Notes: a model not told the origin generated them from the letters alone. 48,085 nucleotides of DNA from Nitrosopumilaceae archaeon AB1(1) (GCA_033471095.1 CP136752.1:550195-598279), one strand, 5' to 3'. Shown: positions 16,866 through 25,581, counted from the stretch's first letter. Translations and numbers: made by a program.

Positions 16866-17018
16866 TCACTCCGGTATTGACACCGTGCTTATCTTTGTAC
16901 CATTAATACTAATGAATAGGAATCTATTATCCTTAAAGATTAGTGTGATACCTCCTTCTTTATCTGGTTCTTCAACTTCTAATACAGGCTGACCTAACAA
17001 TCCATCATATTTTGCCAT
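16866..17018 (-). CDS. 50-residue hypothetical protein, upstream copy of a tandem pair
   Basis: Starting at ATG 17018 (MAKYDGLLGQPVLEVEEPDK), it has the same length as its downstream paralog, which begins 6 bp after its stop. The frame is open 12 codons further upstream, but a TATA-like ATTATAAAG at about 17037-17045 fits a leaderless start near 17018. The shared core is PDxxGGxTLIFKDN followed by an alternating hydrophobic strand. No cysteine, membrane segment or signal peptide is present. Function unknown. Confidence 0.72.
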   Translation of the reverse strand: MAKYDGLLGQPVLEVEEPDKEGGITLIFKDNRFLFISINGTKISTVSIPE

Positions 17019-17160
17019 ACTAATCATTATGACATCTTCTTTATAATCCAACACTTGGAAAACATGTTATTTCACTAAATGGTTACCAATTTTTACCCAC
17101 TCGAAATACTTGACATAATATTTTCAACATGTATAATGATTTATGATGTATTATTAATAA

Positions 17161-17697
17161 TTATTTTATTGTTACCTTAAATGAATCAGAATGTTTTGAG
17201 ATTTTATCTTTTTCAATATAGTCATGCTTTTCCCATGACACAAATACCTCAGCACTTGTACTGTGTGTACCAATTCCAAGAACAGAGGCATCAAATTCAA
17301 AGTCTTCCTCAAAATCAAATAGTTCACCTTTAACTTCTTCCTCAGTTAATTTAATTACTGGTTTGAAATTTTTTGATACTTGTACCCACACCCGTTTCTC
17401 TTTCATAGGATTTACCAAGTTTGGATTACGTGTCCAAAAAATTGCAGCTTTTTTATACGTATCTACAATCTCACCTAAATTCTGTTTTCGTAATTTTCCA
17501 CTAGAAAGTTTAACCCCATATTTCATCTTAAACGTAACATCATTTTTCTCATATGATTTCGTCCAGTTTTTTTCTGTAAATACATCTCTGAGTTCCCCTT
17601 TGAGTGAAAACTTTGTATGCACAACAATCTTGTCTGCCATAGAGTATGATTCATTTTCTGTAGATATGTTGATGCTTGATATGTAGTTGTCAGTCAA
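17161..17697 (-). CDS. Hypothetical beta-rich cytoplasmic protein
   Basis: A 178-residue protein from TTG 17697; the next in-frame ATG (17640) would give a 159-residue form starting MADKIVVHTKFSLKGEL. No signal peptide or membrane segment. Alternating hydrophobic strands, WVQVSKNFKPVIKLT and the last part STSAEVFVSWEKHDYIE suggest a beta sandwich. An acidic patch (DFEEDFEFDAS, about 128-138) is notable. It is divergent from rpoL and shares an AT-rich 45-bp gap with a central TATA element. I do not recognise the family. Confidence 0.65.
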   Translation of the reverse strand: MTDNYISSINISTENESYSMADKIVVHTKFSLKGELRDVFTEKNWTKSYEKNDVTFKMKYGVKLSSGKLRKQNLGEIVDTYKKAAIFWTRNPNLVNPMKEKRVWVQVSKNFKPVIKLTEEEVKGELFDFEEDFEFDASVLGIGTHSTSAEVFVSWEKHDYIEKDKISKHSDSFKVTIK

Positions 17698-17709
17698 TTG
17701 TATTGATAA

Positions 17710-17719
17710 TTATTTATAA
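17710..17719. promoter_or_regulatory. Near-symmetrical TATA box between rpoL and the divergent gene
   Basis: TTATTTATAA is readable as a TATA element on both strands (TTATAAATAA on the minus strand). Its centre is 28 nt before rpoL ATG 17743, right for a leaderless mRNA. It is also about 17 nt before TTG 17697 on the minus strand, which is short, so minus-strand use is less certain. Confidence 0.55.
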
Positions 17720-17742
17720 CCGCAATAATTACTTTATCTCAC

Positions 17743-18021
17743 ATGGAAATTCAAGTCTTGGAATCTTCACCTAAACAAGTCCAATTATCGGTCATAGAAT
17801 CTGATATAGGTCTATTATACATCATACAGCACGAATTATTATCTAGAAAGGATATTGATTTTGCAGGAGTTATCGTAAAACATCCACTTACCAACGAGTG
17901 TTGGGTAAAGGTTGATTCTACCAAAGATCCCCTGCCAAAACTAATGTCATCAGTTGATGATTCTCTCAAAGTAATTGATAACTTAATCTCAGTGTTTCAA
18001 TCTTCAATAAAGAAAGAATAA
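17743..18021 (+). CDS. rpoL: RNA polymerase subunit Rpo11 (L)
   Basis: The small assembly subunit that pairs with Rpo3 (D), equivalent to half of the bacterial alpha dimer. 92 residues with the L-subunit pattern: SDIGLLYIIQHELLS (about 24-38, replacing the usual HTLGNLLR), then IDFAGVIVKHPL (41-52, the FAGY..PHP block) and a C-terminal amphipathic helix. The TGL core is less conserved than usual. Its TAA overlaps the tfs ATG by one base, so the two transcription genes are translationally coupled. Confidence 0.92.
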   Translation: MEIQVLESSPKQVQLSVIESDIGLLYIIQHELLSRKDIDFAGVIVKHPLTNECWVKVDSTKDPLPKLMSSVDDSLKVIDNLISVFQSSIKKE

Positions 18022-18335
18022 TGAAATTCTGTCCTATATGCTCTTCACGCCTGAAAAATAACGGTACTGCTTTGGCATGTATAAAATGTGATTTTACTGA
18101 AGGAATAGTATCAAAAGATAAATCTGAAATAAAAACTAAAAACACCACATCTGAATTTAATGTGTTTGATGAAAAAGATAAAGATGAATCACTACCAACA
18201 ATAAGTATTGAATGTGAAAAATGTGGTAATGATCAAGCTGTATGGTGGATGCTACAAACTAGAAGTGCAGATGAACCGACAACTCAATTTTATCGATGTG
18301 TAAAGTGCAAACATACGTGGCGTGATTATTCCTAA
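18021..18335 (+). CDS. Transcription elongation factor TFS
   Basis: An archaeal TFIIS-like factor that makes stalled RNA polymerase cut its backtracked transcript. 104 residues with two zinc ribbons: Cys4, Cys7, Cys20, Cys23, and Cys65, Cys68, Cys93, Cys96. The acidic hairpin that reaches the polymerase active site is RSADEPTTQF with Asp84-Glu85 intact, so the protein should be cleavage-active. Overlaps rpoL by one base; the aminotransferase gene follows 12 bp later. Confidence 0.95.
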   Translation: MKFCPICSSRLKNNGTALACIKCDFTEGIVSKDKSEIKTKNTTSEFNVFDEKDKDESLPTISIECEKCGNDQAVWWMLQTRSADEPTTQFYRCVKCKHTWRDYS

Positions 18336-18347
18336 TGTTGGTTAATC

Positions 18348-19430
18348 ATGATTCCAATTAATATCCCAAGTTTAGATAAACGTGAAAAAAATGCTGTACT
18401 AAAAATATTGAATACTGGAGTATTAACATCTGCAGCAAGGACAGGGGGACCTAGTGTGAGAATGTTTGAAAAAGCAGTATCCTCATTTGTAAATTCACGA
18501 TATGTTCTAGCTGTCAATTCAGGCACAGCTGCCCTTCAGGCAGTTCTCTATGGATTAGGGGTAAAATCTGGTGATGAGGTACTTTTACCCTCATTTACGT
18601 TCCTAGCAACTGCAAATGCTGTTTTATCTGTTGGTGCAAAACCCGTCTTTGTTGATATTAGTAATAATAATTATACCATGGATCCAATAAATCTACAAAA
18701 AAAGATCACGAAAAAATCCAAAGTAGTAATACCTGTTCATATGTTTGGAAATGTTGCATATCTAGAACCACTTTTAGATATAGCAAAATCTCATAATCTC
18801 AAAGTGTTAGAGGACGCAGCACAGTCTATGGGTTCTACTCTGAATAATAAACACACAGCAACATTTGGAGATGCAGGAATCTTTAGTATGTATCCAGGTA
18901 AGGTAATGACTACAGGAGAGGGAGGAATTATAATTAGTCGCAGCAAAAAGTTGCACGATAAAATTCTCATGATAAGAAATCATGGAATGTTTAACGGTTA
19001 TGACAGCAGAATTTTAGGATTGAATTTTCGAATGCAAGAGATGAGTGCTGCTATTGGTACCATTCAAGTAAAGAAATTATCATCATTTCTAAAAAAACGG
19101 CGTAAAAATGCTAAAATCTTATCTGAATTATTATCTGATATCATTAATGTACCAGTAGAGAGAAGCGGTGAGAGAGTAAATTGGCTCTTGTATACTGTAC
19201 AGGTTAAAAATCGTAATAAGATTCTAAAATATCTGTTATCTAAAGGGGTGGGAGCTGCGGCATACTATTCCACACCTATACACAAGACCCCATTGTATAG
19301 ATCGAATGTGAAATTACCCATAACTGTTCGTGTATCGAATCGTATATTGTCACTACCAGTACACCCCAAAGTTACAGAGAACAATCTGCATTATATCGCA
19401 AAAACTCTTACTAGTGCATTACGTCAATAA
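18348..19430 (+). CDS. DegT/DnrJ/EryC1-family sugar aminotransferase
   Basis: A 360-residue PLP enzyme that typically transfers an amino group to a keto-sugar nucleotide for surface glycans. Motifs: VNSGTAALQAVLYGLG (57-71), PSFTFLATANAVLSVG (81-96), VLEDAAQSMG (153-162), and the cofactor lysine in SMYPGKVMTTGEGG, Lys185. Length and motifs are complete. It lies 12 bp after tfs, so it may share the rpoL-tfs transcript. The exact sugar is unknown, and no other glycan genes are beside it. Confidence 0.93.
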   Translation: MIPINIPSLDKREKNAVLKILNTGVLTSAARTGGPSVRMFEKAVSSFVNSRYVLAVNSGTAALQAVLYGLGVKSGDEVLLPSFTFLATANAVLSVGAKPVFVDISNNNYTMDPINLQKKITKKSKVVIPVHMFGNVAYLEPLLDIAKSHNLKVLEDAAQSMGSTLNNKHTATFGDAGIFSMYPGKVMTTGEGGIIISRSKKLHDKILMIRNHGMFNGYDSRILGLNFRMQEMSAAIGTIQVKKLSSFLKKRRKNAKILSELLSDIINVPVERSGERVNWLLYTVQVKNRNKILKYLLSKGVGAAAYYSTPIHKTPLYRSNVKLPITVRVSNRILSLPVHPKVTENNLHYIAKTLTSALRQ

Positions 19431-19780
19431 TCATCTTTTTGTCTCTGATGATTAATCTTATTCTTTTTCGTATACTCTTCTAGAATATCTTTAGGTTGTA
19501 GATTCAATTCAATAGATGCTTGAATTAGAAAATGCCAAATATCAATCAATTCCTCTCTTGCATTTTTTGTATCAAACTCGTTTGGATTCTTCCACCACTT
19601 CCAATTAGTAAGTCGTTGCAGTTCAATTGTTTCATGAATCATGGCAGTACATAATGCAGATATACGTTCTTCAGTACCACTTGGATACCTGTCTGAATTT
19701 ATAGCATCTGCCAATTTACGTTGCATCGTAAATAGTAACTCTAGTGTATCTGGCTCTTCAAAATTATTCAATGTTGACAT
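19424..19780 (-). CDS. Dimeric all-alpha dUTPase/MazG-like NTP pyrophosphatase
   Basis: A 118-residue all-helical protein. The helix MIHETIELQRLTNWKWWKNP (about 47-66) and EELIDIWHFLIQASIEL (about 75-91) supply the EExx..E/D..D metal-binding residues of this superfamily. The C-terminal KKNKINHQRQKDDY resembles the KNxxNhxRQ tail of dimeric dUTPases. It probably hydrolyses dUTP or a related nucleotide to the monophosphate and keeps uracil out of DNA. It is the last gene of the glnA-thpR-cca-kinase-glycosylase run and overlaps the converging aminotransferase by 7 bp. Confidence 0.82.
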   Translation of the reverse strand: MSTLNNFEEPDTLELLFTMQRKLADAINSDRYPSGTEERISALCTAMIHETIELQRLTNWKWWKNPNEFDTKNAREELIDIWHFLIQASIELNLQPKDILEEYTKKNKINHQRQKDDY

Positions 19781-19821
19781 TTTTGTATGTTTACCTAAAT
19801 GTCTTTATGTTTTTAAAACAT

Positions 19822-20424
19822 TTAATCAATATTCAAAGTTAATGATTGCCAAATGTACCATGTTGCAATACTCCTAAAGGGACGCCATTTCTCAGCAATG
19901 ACTAACATCTCTTTTTCAGACATTGACTGGTTAGAGTACATCTTTCTGAATCCATTTCGTACACCTAAATCTCCAAGAGGCAAAATATCCAATCTACCCA
20001 AAGTAAACATTAGAAACATCTCTGCAGTCCATCTGCCTACTCCTTTAATCATTACTAACTGCTCTACAACTTTTTCATCAGATAATCGTGATATGGACCG
20101 AAGTTTCAACTCTCTTGACTCTATCTTTGCAGACAAATCTCTAATATACTCTATTTTCCTCTCTGATAGACCAACTTTTCTTAATTTCTTATGAGAGAAT
20201 CCCAATGTCTCATCTGGTTTTGGAAATCTCCCATCTCCAAGTTTGGAGAATCTCTTAAAGATGGCCTGAGCTGCGGCACCTGCTAATTGTTGTGAAATTA
20301 TAGCTCTTACTAGTGACTCGTATCTGTTTTTCACATGTTTCAATTTGCATTCTCCTACTTTTAATATGACATCTCTCATCACCTGATCTTTACTCAAAGT
20401 TTTGATTGCTTTGGCTGGAATCAT
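19822..20424 (-). CDS. DNA-3-methyladenine glycosylase (HhH-GPD superfamily)
   Basis: A base-excision repair enzyme of 200 residues that removes alkylated bases. The helix-hairpin-helix is LVMIKGVGRWTAEMFLMFTL (123-142), and the catalytic aspartate is Asp152 in LPLGDLGVRNG. The N-terminal SLVRAIISQQLAGAAAQAI (37-55) is typical of AlkA-type enzymes. There is no C-terminal iron-sulfur cysteine set, which argues against MutY or Nth. It overlaps the kinase gene by 4 bp and lies 41 bp before the dUTPase, a genome-maintenance pair. Confidence 0.93.
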   Translation of the reverse strand: MIPAKAIKTLSKDQVMRDVILKVGECKLKHVKNRYESLVRAIISQQLAGAAAQAIFKRFSKLGDGRFPKPDETLGFSHKKLRKVGLSERKIEYIRDLSAKIESRELKLRSISRLSDEKVVEQLVMIKGVGRWTAEMFLMFTLGRLDILPLGDLGVRNGFRKMYSNQSMSEKEMLVIAEKWRPFRSIATWYIWQSLTLNID

Positions 20425-21161
20425 AAATCTAACACTTTGAGTAATTTATTAAATTGTACTCTGGACATATCTTTCTTGTATGCACGTAATGCTTTAATCA
20501 AAACATCTCTTCGTGGAACTTTACGATACTTTTTGATTTTTTTTGCAATTCGGGGAACAATGAATAATCCTTGTGTTGCAGATGTAACATTTGATGGATG
20601 TCTGTTACTGCTTGCACTTTCAAAATCCATCAAAGTAGTCTTGCGACCAATAATTACATGTCTTGATATTCTACTCAATTCCCCATGATCAACTCTTGCC
20701 ATATCCAGCTTGAAACAATCTGTCAAGATTTTTTTCAAATGTCTATTGATATTCGTCGAGTCTTCCAACCAATCTGAAATTCTTTTACCACTGGTATACT
20801 CCATTACAAGAATATCACTACTCGATGCAATGAATCTAGGACCGACCCCAACATTATTTACCAACTGTAACAATTTGGATTCATTATTCATGTTCCTTCT
20901 ACGTGAATCTAAACGACGAATCTTTACAGCGACTTTGATGTCATTCATTCTACCTAGTAGTACTATACCTGAATAACCTTTTCCAAGAATATCTTGATTC
21001 AATATTCTGGTACATCCTACAAATGCTATTTTCTGTATATCCAGTTTGCTCATCTGTGCAATGCGTCTCTTCACTTGAGCACGACTCCCATTTGGAAATC
21101 CTACTATGCCACTGTATGGTTCCTCTCCAAGTCGGTTAATATTTAGAAAAGAATGCTTCAT
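20421..21161 (-). CDS. RIO-like serine/threonine protein kinase (archaeal)
   Basis: A 246-residue kinase-like protein. The nucleotide loop is LGKGYSGIVLLGR (about 59-71), followed by the lysine-containing strand VAVKIRRL (77-84). The hinge reads ILVMEYTSGKRISDWL. The catalytic loop is VDHGELSRISRHVII (about 157-171, with HGELS...H replacing HRDLK..N), and the metal site is LMDFES (DFE in place of DFG). It is a compact archaeal kinase with an atypical catalytic loop. The start overlaps the end of cca by 26 bp, suggesting coupled translation and perhaps a tRNA-related role. Confidence 0.85.
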   Translation of the reverse strand: MKHSFLNINRLGEEPYSGIVGFPNGSRAQVKRRIAQMSKLDIQKIAFVGCTRILNQDILGKGYSGIVLLGRMNDIKVAVKIRRLDSRRRNMNNESKLLQLVNNVGVGPRFIASSSDILVMEYTSGKRISDWLEDSTNINRHLKKILTDCFKLDMARVDHGELSRISRHVIIGRKTTLMDFESASSNRHPSNVTSATQGLFIVPRIAKKIKKYRKVPRRDVLIKALRAYKKDMSRVQFNKLLKVLDL

Positions 21162-22464
21162 CTACAGACACAAATTCGTATAATGCCTTTTTAATTAATT
21201 TGTTTTTGACTTGCCTGCCAAGTATTACTTTGAACTGTTTGATATCATTTTGAATACCTTTTGATACCCCCATGGCGTACAAGTTATTCTTTAATGAGTC
21301 ATTAAGAAATTTACCTGCATGTGTTGCATCTCTCTTGTGTAATGATAAAACATTACCACTAGAATTTATCCACATAGATATGCTAGTTTTGAAATTTTTA
21401 TTTATAAATTTCTGCACGTGATCACCACCATAAATTGTAGGTCCATTCTTTATCATGTTTTTATTAATATCCATACTTTGTAAAGCAAACAACATGTATA
21501 CCACACCCTGATTAATAATAACCATATTTTGTAATGGATTGAATCCTGCCATGATTAATTGTCGTGAAAGTGATGTAGCTGTTCTTTTACTCTGACCCCA
21601 TATGATTTCTGGACTTCTTGACTTGAAACTAAACTGCACAACTAGACAGTCATCTAAATTGCCATTTGGTTTCATAGTTTTCTTGTTTGCAAATGATGAA
21701 TGTGTAGGTTTTTTAAGATATTTTCTACTTGCAAGAACGAATTTCACTAAATTTTCGGTAGATATTGCAGCTGCTAAATTCCTATTATTATCAACTGGAT
21801 CTATGATTACAATTGGTGTTTTAAACTTTAAACTAGTATCTCCTATTATTTCATTTTCCTTTATTGTTGCCATTTTTTTTATAACATTAGAAAAATTACC
21901 AAGATTCCAAATTAATACCTCTGATACGTATCCACTGAATCCTTCCTTTGCAATCTCTGCACCATAAATCATATTACTTTTTAAAAATGCCTTTAACAAT
22001 CTAACATCTTGCTGTTTTTTTGATGTGAGATGCTTCTTCATGAATGTGGTGTGGTACTGTGATCTATCAGCAGCGCTATGCCAATCCCCTATTTTGACAT
22101 CATAACACCCAACTACATTAACACGTGTACCCTGAACTACTGCCTCTACATACGGATGTTCGGCAAATCGTACATACGGCTTGTATTTCTTCATGGATGT
22201 ATATCCAATATCAAGTACTAATTTTGTGAATTTTTCATCGCTAACATTTTTCTCTACTTTAACAAAAATATCAATATCTGCACCTACAAGCCAAGTATTC
22301 TTTGCATATAATCCACCCAACTCTACACCCGTCACAATGTCTAATTTTGAACTACTTGCCTCAACCAACTTTAGTGTCATATCTGCAATCTTTTTCTTTC
22401 TTCTCTTCTCTGAAATATTTGGAGTTAGCAGTCTCCTTGCTCTTTCCTGAATTACACTCCTCAT
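21136..22464 (-). CDS. cca: CCA-adding tRNA nucleotidyltransferase (archaeal class I)
   Basis: This enzyme builds or repairs the CCA 3' end of tRNAs without a nucleic-acid template. 442 residues, the usual archaeal size. The nucleotidyltransferase motif is GGLYAKNTWLVGADIDIFVK (about 47-66), with Asp63 and Asp65 as metal ligands and a third acidic residue in the VEAVVQGTRVNVVGCYDV strand. Further on are HLTSKKQQDVRLLKAFLKS and IIDPVDNNRNLAAAIS. It overlaps thpR by 4 bp and the kinase by 26 bp in a tight operon. Confidence 0.95.
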   Translation of the reverse strand: MRSVIQERARRLLTPNISEKRRKKKIADMTLKLVEASSSKLDIVTGVELGGLYAKNTWLVGADIDIFVKVEKNVSDEKFTKLVLDIGYTSMKKYKPYVRFAEHPYVEAVVQGTRVNVVGCYDVKIGDWHSAADRSQYHTTFMKKHLTSKKQQDVRLLKAFLKSNMIYGAEIAKEGFSGYVSEVLIWNLGNFSNVIKKMATIKENEIIGDTSLKFKTPIVIIDPVDNNRNLAAAISTENLVKFVLASRKYLKKPTHSSFANKKTMKPNGNLDDCLVVQFSFKSRSPEIIWGQSKRTATSLSRQLIMAGFNPLQNMVIINQGVVYMLFALQSMDINKNMIKNGPTIYGGDHVQKFINKNFKTSISMWINSSGNVLSLHKRDATHAGKFLNDSLKNNLYAMGVSKGIQNDIKQFKVILGRQVKNKLIKKALYEFVSVDEAFFSKY

Positions 22465-22991
22465 CCCAATCTTACCTCACCTAAATCTGAGTATATCACT
22501 CCTTTTGAATCCAACACACTCTGTTTTAATTTGAATTTTGTTATACTTTGTGAATGAAATGATTCATTCGAAAACTCTTCCAACTTGTTGCCAAAATTTG
22601 TTTCATGTTTGATTCTACATATGGTAAGATGGGGTTTGAATTTTTTTGTTGGTGTATAGTAATTAATAGCCATTAATGATTCTTGGATGGTATGTGCCAA
22701 TTGGATTAGTGATTCACTCCCATGAGTGGTATTCATCCATAAAATTCTAGGATTCTTTGCACTAGGAAATGCACCTAATCCACTTAATGTTATATGAAAT
22801 GGCTCCATCTTTACTCTCTGTAACGCGGCCATTACTCTATCTGATGAATCAATCTCACCGAGAAATGCAAGTGTAAAGTGTAGATTTTCTACTTTTATCG
22901 GCTTTTCTTTTAATTCAAGCGTGTCTCTAATTTTACTAATTATATCATGTATGTATCTACTGGTAATTTCTATGCACACAAATGCTCGCAT
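22461..22991 (-). CDS. thpR: 2'-5' RNA ligase/cyclic phosphodiesterase (ThpR)
   Basis: A 176-residue 2H phosphoesterase with both HxT motifs, HFTLAFLGEI (43-52) and HLTICRIK (144-151). Family members hydrolyse 2',3'-cyclic phosphates or join tRNA halves through 2'-5' linkages; the main role in archaea is unsettled. Pairing with cca in the same operon is common in archaea and suggests a tRNA-end job. The start ATG follows the glnA TAG with no gap, and its end overlaps cca by 4 bp. Confidence 0.93.
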   Translation of the reverse strand: MRAFVCIEITSRYIHDIISKIRDTLELKEKPIKVENLHFTLAFLGEIDSSDRVMAALQRVKMEPFHITLSGLGAFPSAKNPRILWMNTTHGSESLIQLAHTIQESLMAINYYTPTKKFKPHLTICRIKHETNFGNKLEEFSNESFHSQSITKFKLKQSVLDSKGVIYSDLGEVRLG

Positions 22992-24452
22992 CTATACATC
23001 AAAATATAAATAAAATTCATGTGGATGTGGTCTCACTGAAATCTCTTTTTGATCTTGTCTCTCCAACACAATTATTTTATCAATTACTTCATTAGAAAAT
23101 ACTGGATTGAGGAATTTGCGATCGCTTTCCAATTCATCAAGTGCCTCACCTAGATTAGCAGGTAAAATATCAATTTTCTTTTTGTCACGCATAGCTTTTG
23201 TCATTTTGAAAATATCTTCTTTAGTTTGTTCTCCTGGATCTGACTTCTTTTTTATACCATCTAATCCTGCTGCTAAGACTGCTGAAAATACAAGGTATGG
23301 ATTTGCAGATGGATCAGGGGCTCTGAATTCTAGTCGTTTGAGTTTAGAGTATTTATCACCAGAAAAGTGTTCAGGAATTCTAACAATAGCAAATCTATTA
23401 CTTGAACTCCATGCAATGTATACTGGGGCCTCATATCCTGGTACCAATCTATGGTAAGAGTTTGTTGTAGGATTGGCTATGGCACATAGAGCTTTTGCGT
23501 GATTAATTATTCCGCCACAAAAGTACCTACCAATCTGGCTCAATTCTGCGTCCTCTTTTTTATCATAAAACGCATTTTGCTTATTCTTCCATAGACTTAC
23601 GTTCGTATGCATTCCAAATCCTGCATCCATGGCTATTGGTTTTGGCATCATAGTTGCAATTTTGTTATGATTTTTCACTACATTACGCACGACAAACTTG
23701 TAAGACTGTGTGGCATCTGCTGCATTTGTCATATAGTCATATTTGATATCAATCTCACACTGTCCTGCTGTTGCAACTTCGTGATGGTGATTGTCGCAAA
23801 GAACGCCAAAATTTTCATTCAAAATATCGACACATTCATTTCTAAATGGCGTGAGTGTATCTGATGGTGTACTAGGATAGTAACCTTCCTTTAGTCCCAT
23901 TGGAAAACCTGTACCCTCTTTACTCCATGGAGATTCAACTGATTCTATTGAATATGATTGACCTTTGTATGGTGTAAGTACAGCCCAATGTACTTCATCG
24001 AATACAAAAAATTCAACCTCCGGTCCCCAATAACTAAAATCAAATCCTTGTGTTTTCACAAATTTTTCTGCCTTTTGACATATTCCGCGCGGGTCACTGT
24101 CCAATCGTCCACGTCCTCTGCCCCAATAAATATCGCAGAGTAATCTAGCAGTTTTTTTCTCTGTTAGCCATGGTATAATTGCAAATGTATTTGGATCAGG
24201 TTTTAAAATAAGATCAGAATCATCAATGGTTGTAAATCCAACAATTGATGAACCATCAAGTTTCGGTAATCCATCAACCATCTGATCTTGTGTAAATGTA
24301 CTTGCAGAGATGGTTGTGTGGTGAAATCGTCCAGTTAGACCTGTAAATTGAAAATCTATAAACTTTATATTTTCATGACTAATCAGTGAGAAAACATCAT
24401 CTACAGAATATTTAATTTGTAAAGATTCACCGTGGTTTAGCTTGTAAGGCAA
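22992..24452 (-). CDS. glnA: Glutamine synthetase, type I
   Basis: Makes glutamine from glutamate, ammonium and ATP, the central entry of ammonium into biomass. 486 residues. Motifs: SYWGPEVEFFVFDE (about 140-153, metal Glu), HHHEVATAGQCEID, GFGMHTNVSLW (the usual second His of MHxH is Asn here), NPTTNSYHRLVPGYEAPVYI and RAPDPSANPYL. No Tyr is seen at the adenylylation position, and no GlnE-type control is expected in archaea. It heads the minus-strand run that continues into thpR with TAG and ATG touching. Confidence 0.94.
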   Translation of the reverse strand: MPYKLNHGESLQIKYSVDDVFSLISHENIKFIDFQFTGLTGRFHHTTISASTFTQDQMVDGLPKLDGSSIVGFTTIDDSDLILKPDPNTFAIIPWLTEKKTARLLCDIYWGRGRGRLDSDPRGICQKAEKFVKTQGFDFSYWGPEVEFFVFDEVHWAVLTPYKGQSYSIESVESPWSKEGTGFPMGLKEGYYPSTPSDTLTPFRNECVDILNENFGVLCDNHHHEVATAGQCEIDIKYDYMTNAADATQSYKFVVRNVVKNHNKIATMMPKPIAMDAGFGMHTNVSLWKNKQNAFYDKKEDAELSQIGRYFCGGIINHAKALCAIANPTTNSYHRLVPGYEAPVYIAWSSSNRFAIVRIPEHFSGDKYSKLKRLEFRAPDPSANPYLVFSAVLAAGLDGIKKKSDPGEQTKEDIFKMTKAMRDKKKIDILPANLGEALDELESDRKFLNPVFSNEVIDKIIVLERQDQKEISVRPHPHEFYLYFDV

Positions 24453-24500
24453 ATTATATCGTCAAATAGGAACAAATAACCCACCATTTAAGGTTTGAGT

Positions 24501-25100
24501 ATGTCAGAGACTAAGGATATTACCCTAGACGCTCTCCACTCTTATCTTAATAGAGAGATACAAAATGATATTCCACACGAGATGCCGCTTGAGACTTACA
24601 CATCTATAGCAGAGTTTTTAGACAAATTCGCTAACGAACAATACGATGATACCCGAAATAGTATTAGAGATGCCATGATTAATCTGATAAAGACAATGGC
24701 CTCGTTACTACTCCGCATTAGACTAGAGAAAGCTCATCGGAATAATGGCATGTATACTCTAAATCTACTAAATTTAGAAAAATATATTCTATCTATGAAT
24801 GAGAAAATGATAGGACGGGAAAAATCAGTTTCAGAGGCAATCTTAAATGGTCAAACAGAATTGTTGAAATCTATGTCTCAAGAACAAAATAAAGAAATGG
24901 TTTTGACACGTTTTTTAAAACCTGCTGATGTTATGATGGGGGTAAATCTCAAACAGTACGGTCCTTTCGAGTCTGAAGATGTTGCTACCATCCCATTTGA
25001 AAATGCACATGCACTTGTTACTCAAAACATTGCTGTTTTTATAGAACAATCAGCTGCAAATAAAATACACGACAATTCAAATCAAACATGTCCCATCTAG
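24501..25100 (+). CDS. GINS complex subunit (archaeal Gins51-like)
   Basis: Part of the replicative CMG helicase, linking MCM and Cdc45/RecJ-like proteins. 199 residues from ATG 24501; a TTG two codons earlier is possible. The helical A domain covers about 1-125 (LIKTMASLLLRIRLEKA). The small beta B domain at the C-terminus reads RFLKPADVMMGVNLKQYGPF then DVATIPFENAHALVTQNIA (about 136-185). The A-then-B order is that of Sld5/Psf1-type Gins51. It overlaps the next membrane-protein gene by 13 bp. Together with DP2 and PCNA this is the third replisome gene in the window. Confidence 0.85.
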   Translation: MSETKDITLDALHSYLNREIQNDIPHEMPLETYTSIAEFLDKFANEQYDDTRNSIRDAMINLIKTMASLLLRIRLEKAHRNNGMYTLNLLNLEKYILSMNEKMIGREKSVSEAILNGQTELLKSMSQEQNKEMVLTRFLKPADVMMGVNLKQYGPFESEDVATIPFENAHALVTQNIAVFIEQSAANKIHDNSNQTCPI

Positions 25101-25366
25101 ATGTAGATGTATTTGATTTTTTACTAATAGCATTATACCCCGGAGCTGGATTATTAATTATAGAATTAATTAGTAGAGCGGTAAAAATTCCTAATTGGAT
25201 AAAGTTATCTATACAAGGTATTGCAATGCTTGGATTTGCAGTAGCCTATGTTACACTAATTACCGCACACTGGCTTACATCACTAGTACTCGCTGCTCTT
25301 GCTATATCCTTATTTTATCAAGCACGCAGAATGCGTATATTTCCCAATAAAACTGAATTATACTAA
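25088..25366 (+). CDS. Small membrane protein (NADH-quinone-like or hypothetical, 2-3 TM)
   Basis: A 92-residue hydrophobic protein. Predicted membrane segments are FDFLLIALYPGAGLLIIELI (about 9-28), then about 37-60 (LSIQGIAMLGFAVAYVTLIT) and LTSLVLAALAISLFYQA (about 63-79), followed by a basic end ARRMRIFPNKTELY. The start of the protein faintly recalls the H subunit of respiratory complex I, but it is too short to be one. It is co-transcribed with the GINS gene (13-bp overlap) and its end overlaps the converging zinc-finger gene by 4 bp. Function unknown. Confidence 0.7.
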   Translation: MSHLDVDVFDFLLIALYPGAGLLIIELISRAVKIPNWIKLSIQGIAMLGFAVAYVTLITAHWLTSLVLAALAISLFYQARRMRIFPNKTELY

Positions 25367-25581
25367 CGCTTGAATCGATCTAGAAATTTTTTAAAAAATG
25401 ATGACGTATCTTTGCGTACTATACCTTTTTTTCCAAATCGTCCTGCATGTATCTGTGTCAATTTTACACATCTGTGCTCCTCAGGCAATCTATGTTCTGC
25501 ACAAAATGGATCTTTACAATAATTGCATTCAAAAGGCATGTCTGTTTCGTCACCACAATATGCGCACTTTTCTATTTTCAT
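25363..25581 (-). CDS. AN1-type zinc-finger protein
   Basis: A 72-residue protein with the AN1 pattern: Cys6, Cys9 (CAYCGDE), then FECNYCKDPFCAEHRLPEEH with further Cys and His, ending HRC. This gives two zinc sites. The remainder is a basic tail (FFKKFLDRFKR). AN1 proteins in eukaryotes bind ubiquitin-related or proteasomal partners; archaeal roles are unclear. It converges on the small membrane-protein gene. Confidence 0.88.
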   Translation of the reverse strand: MKIEKCAYCGDETDMPFECNYCKDPFCAEHRLPEEHRCVKLTQIHAGRFGKKGIVRKDTSSFFKKFLDRFKR

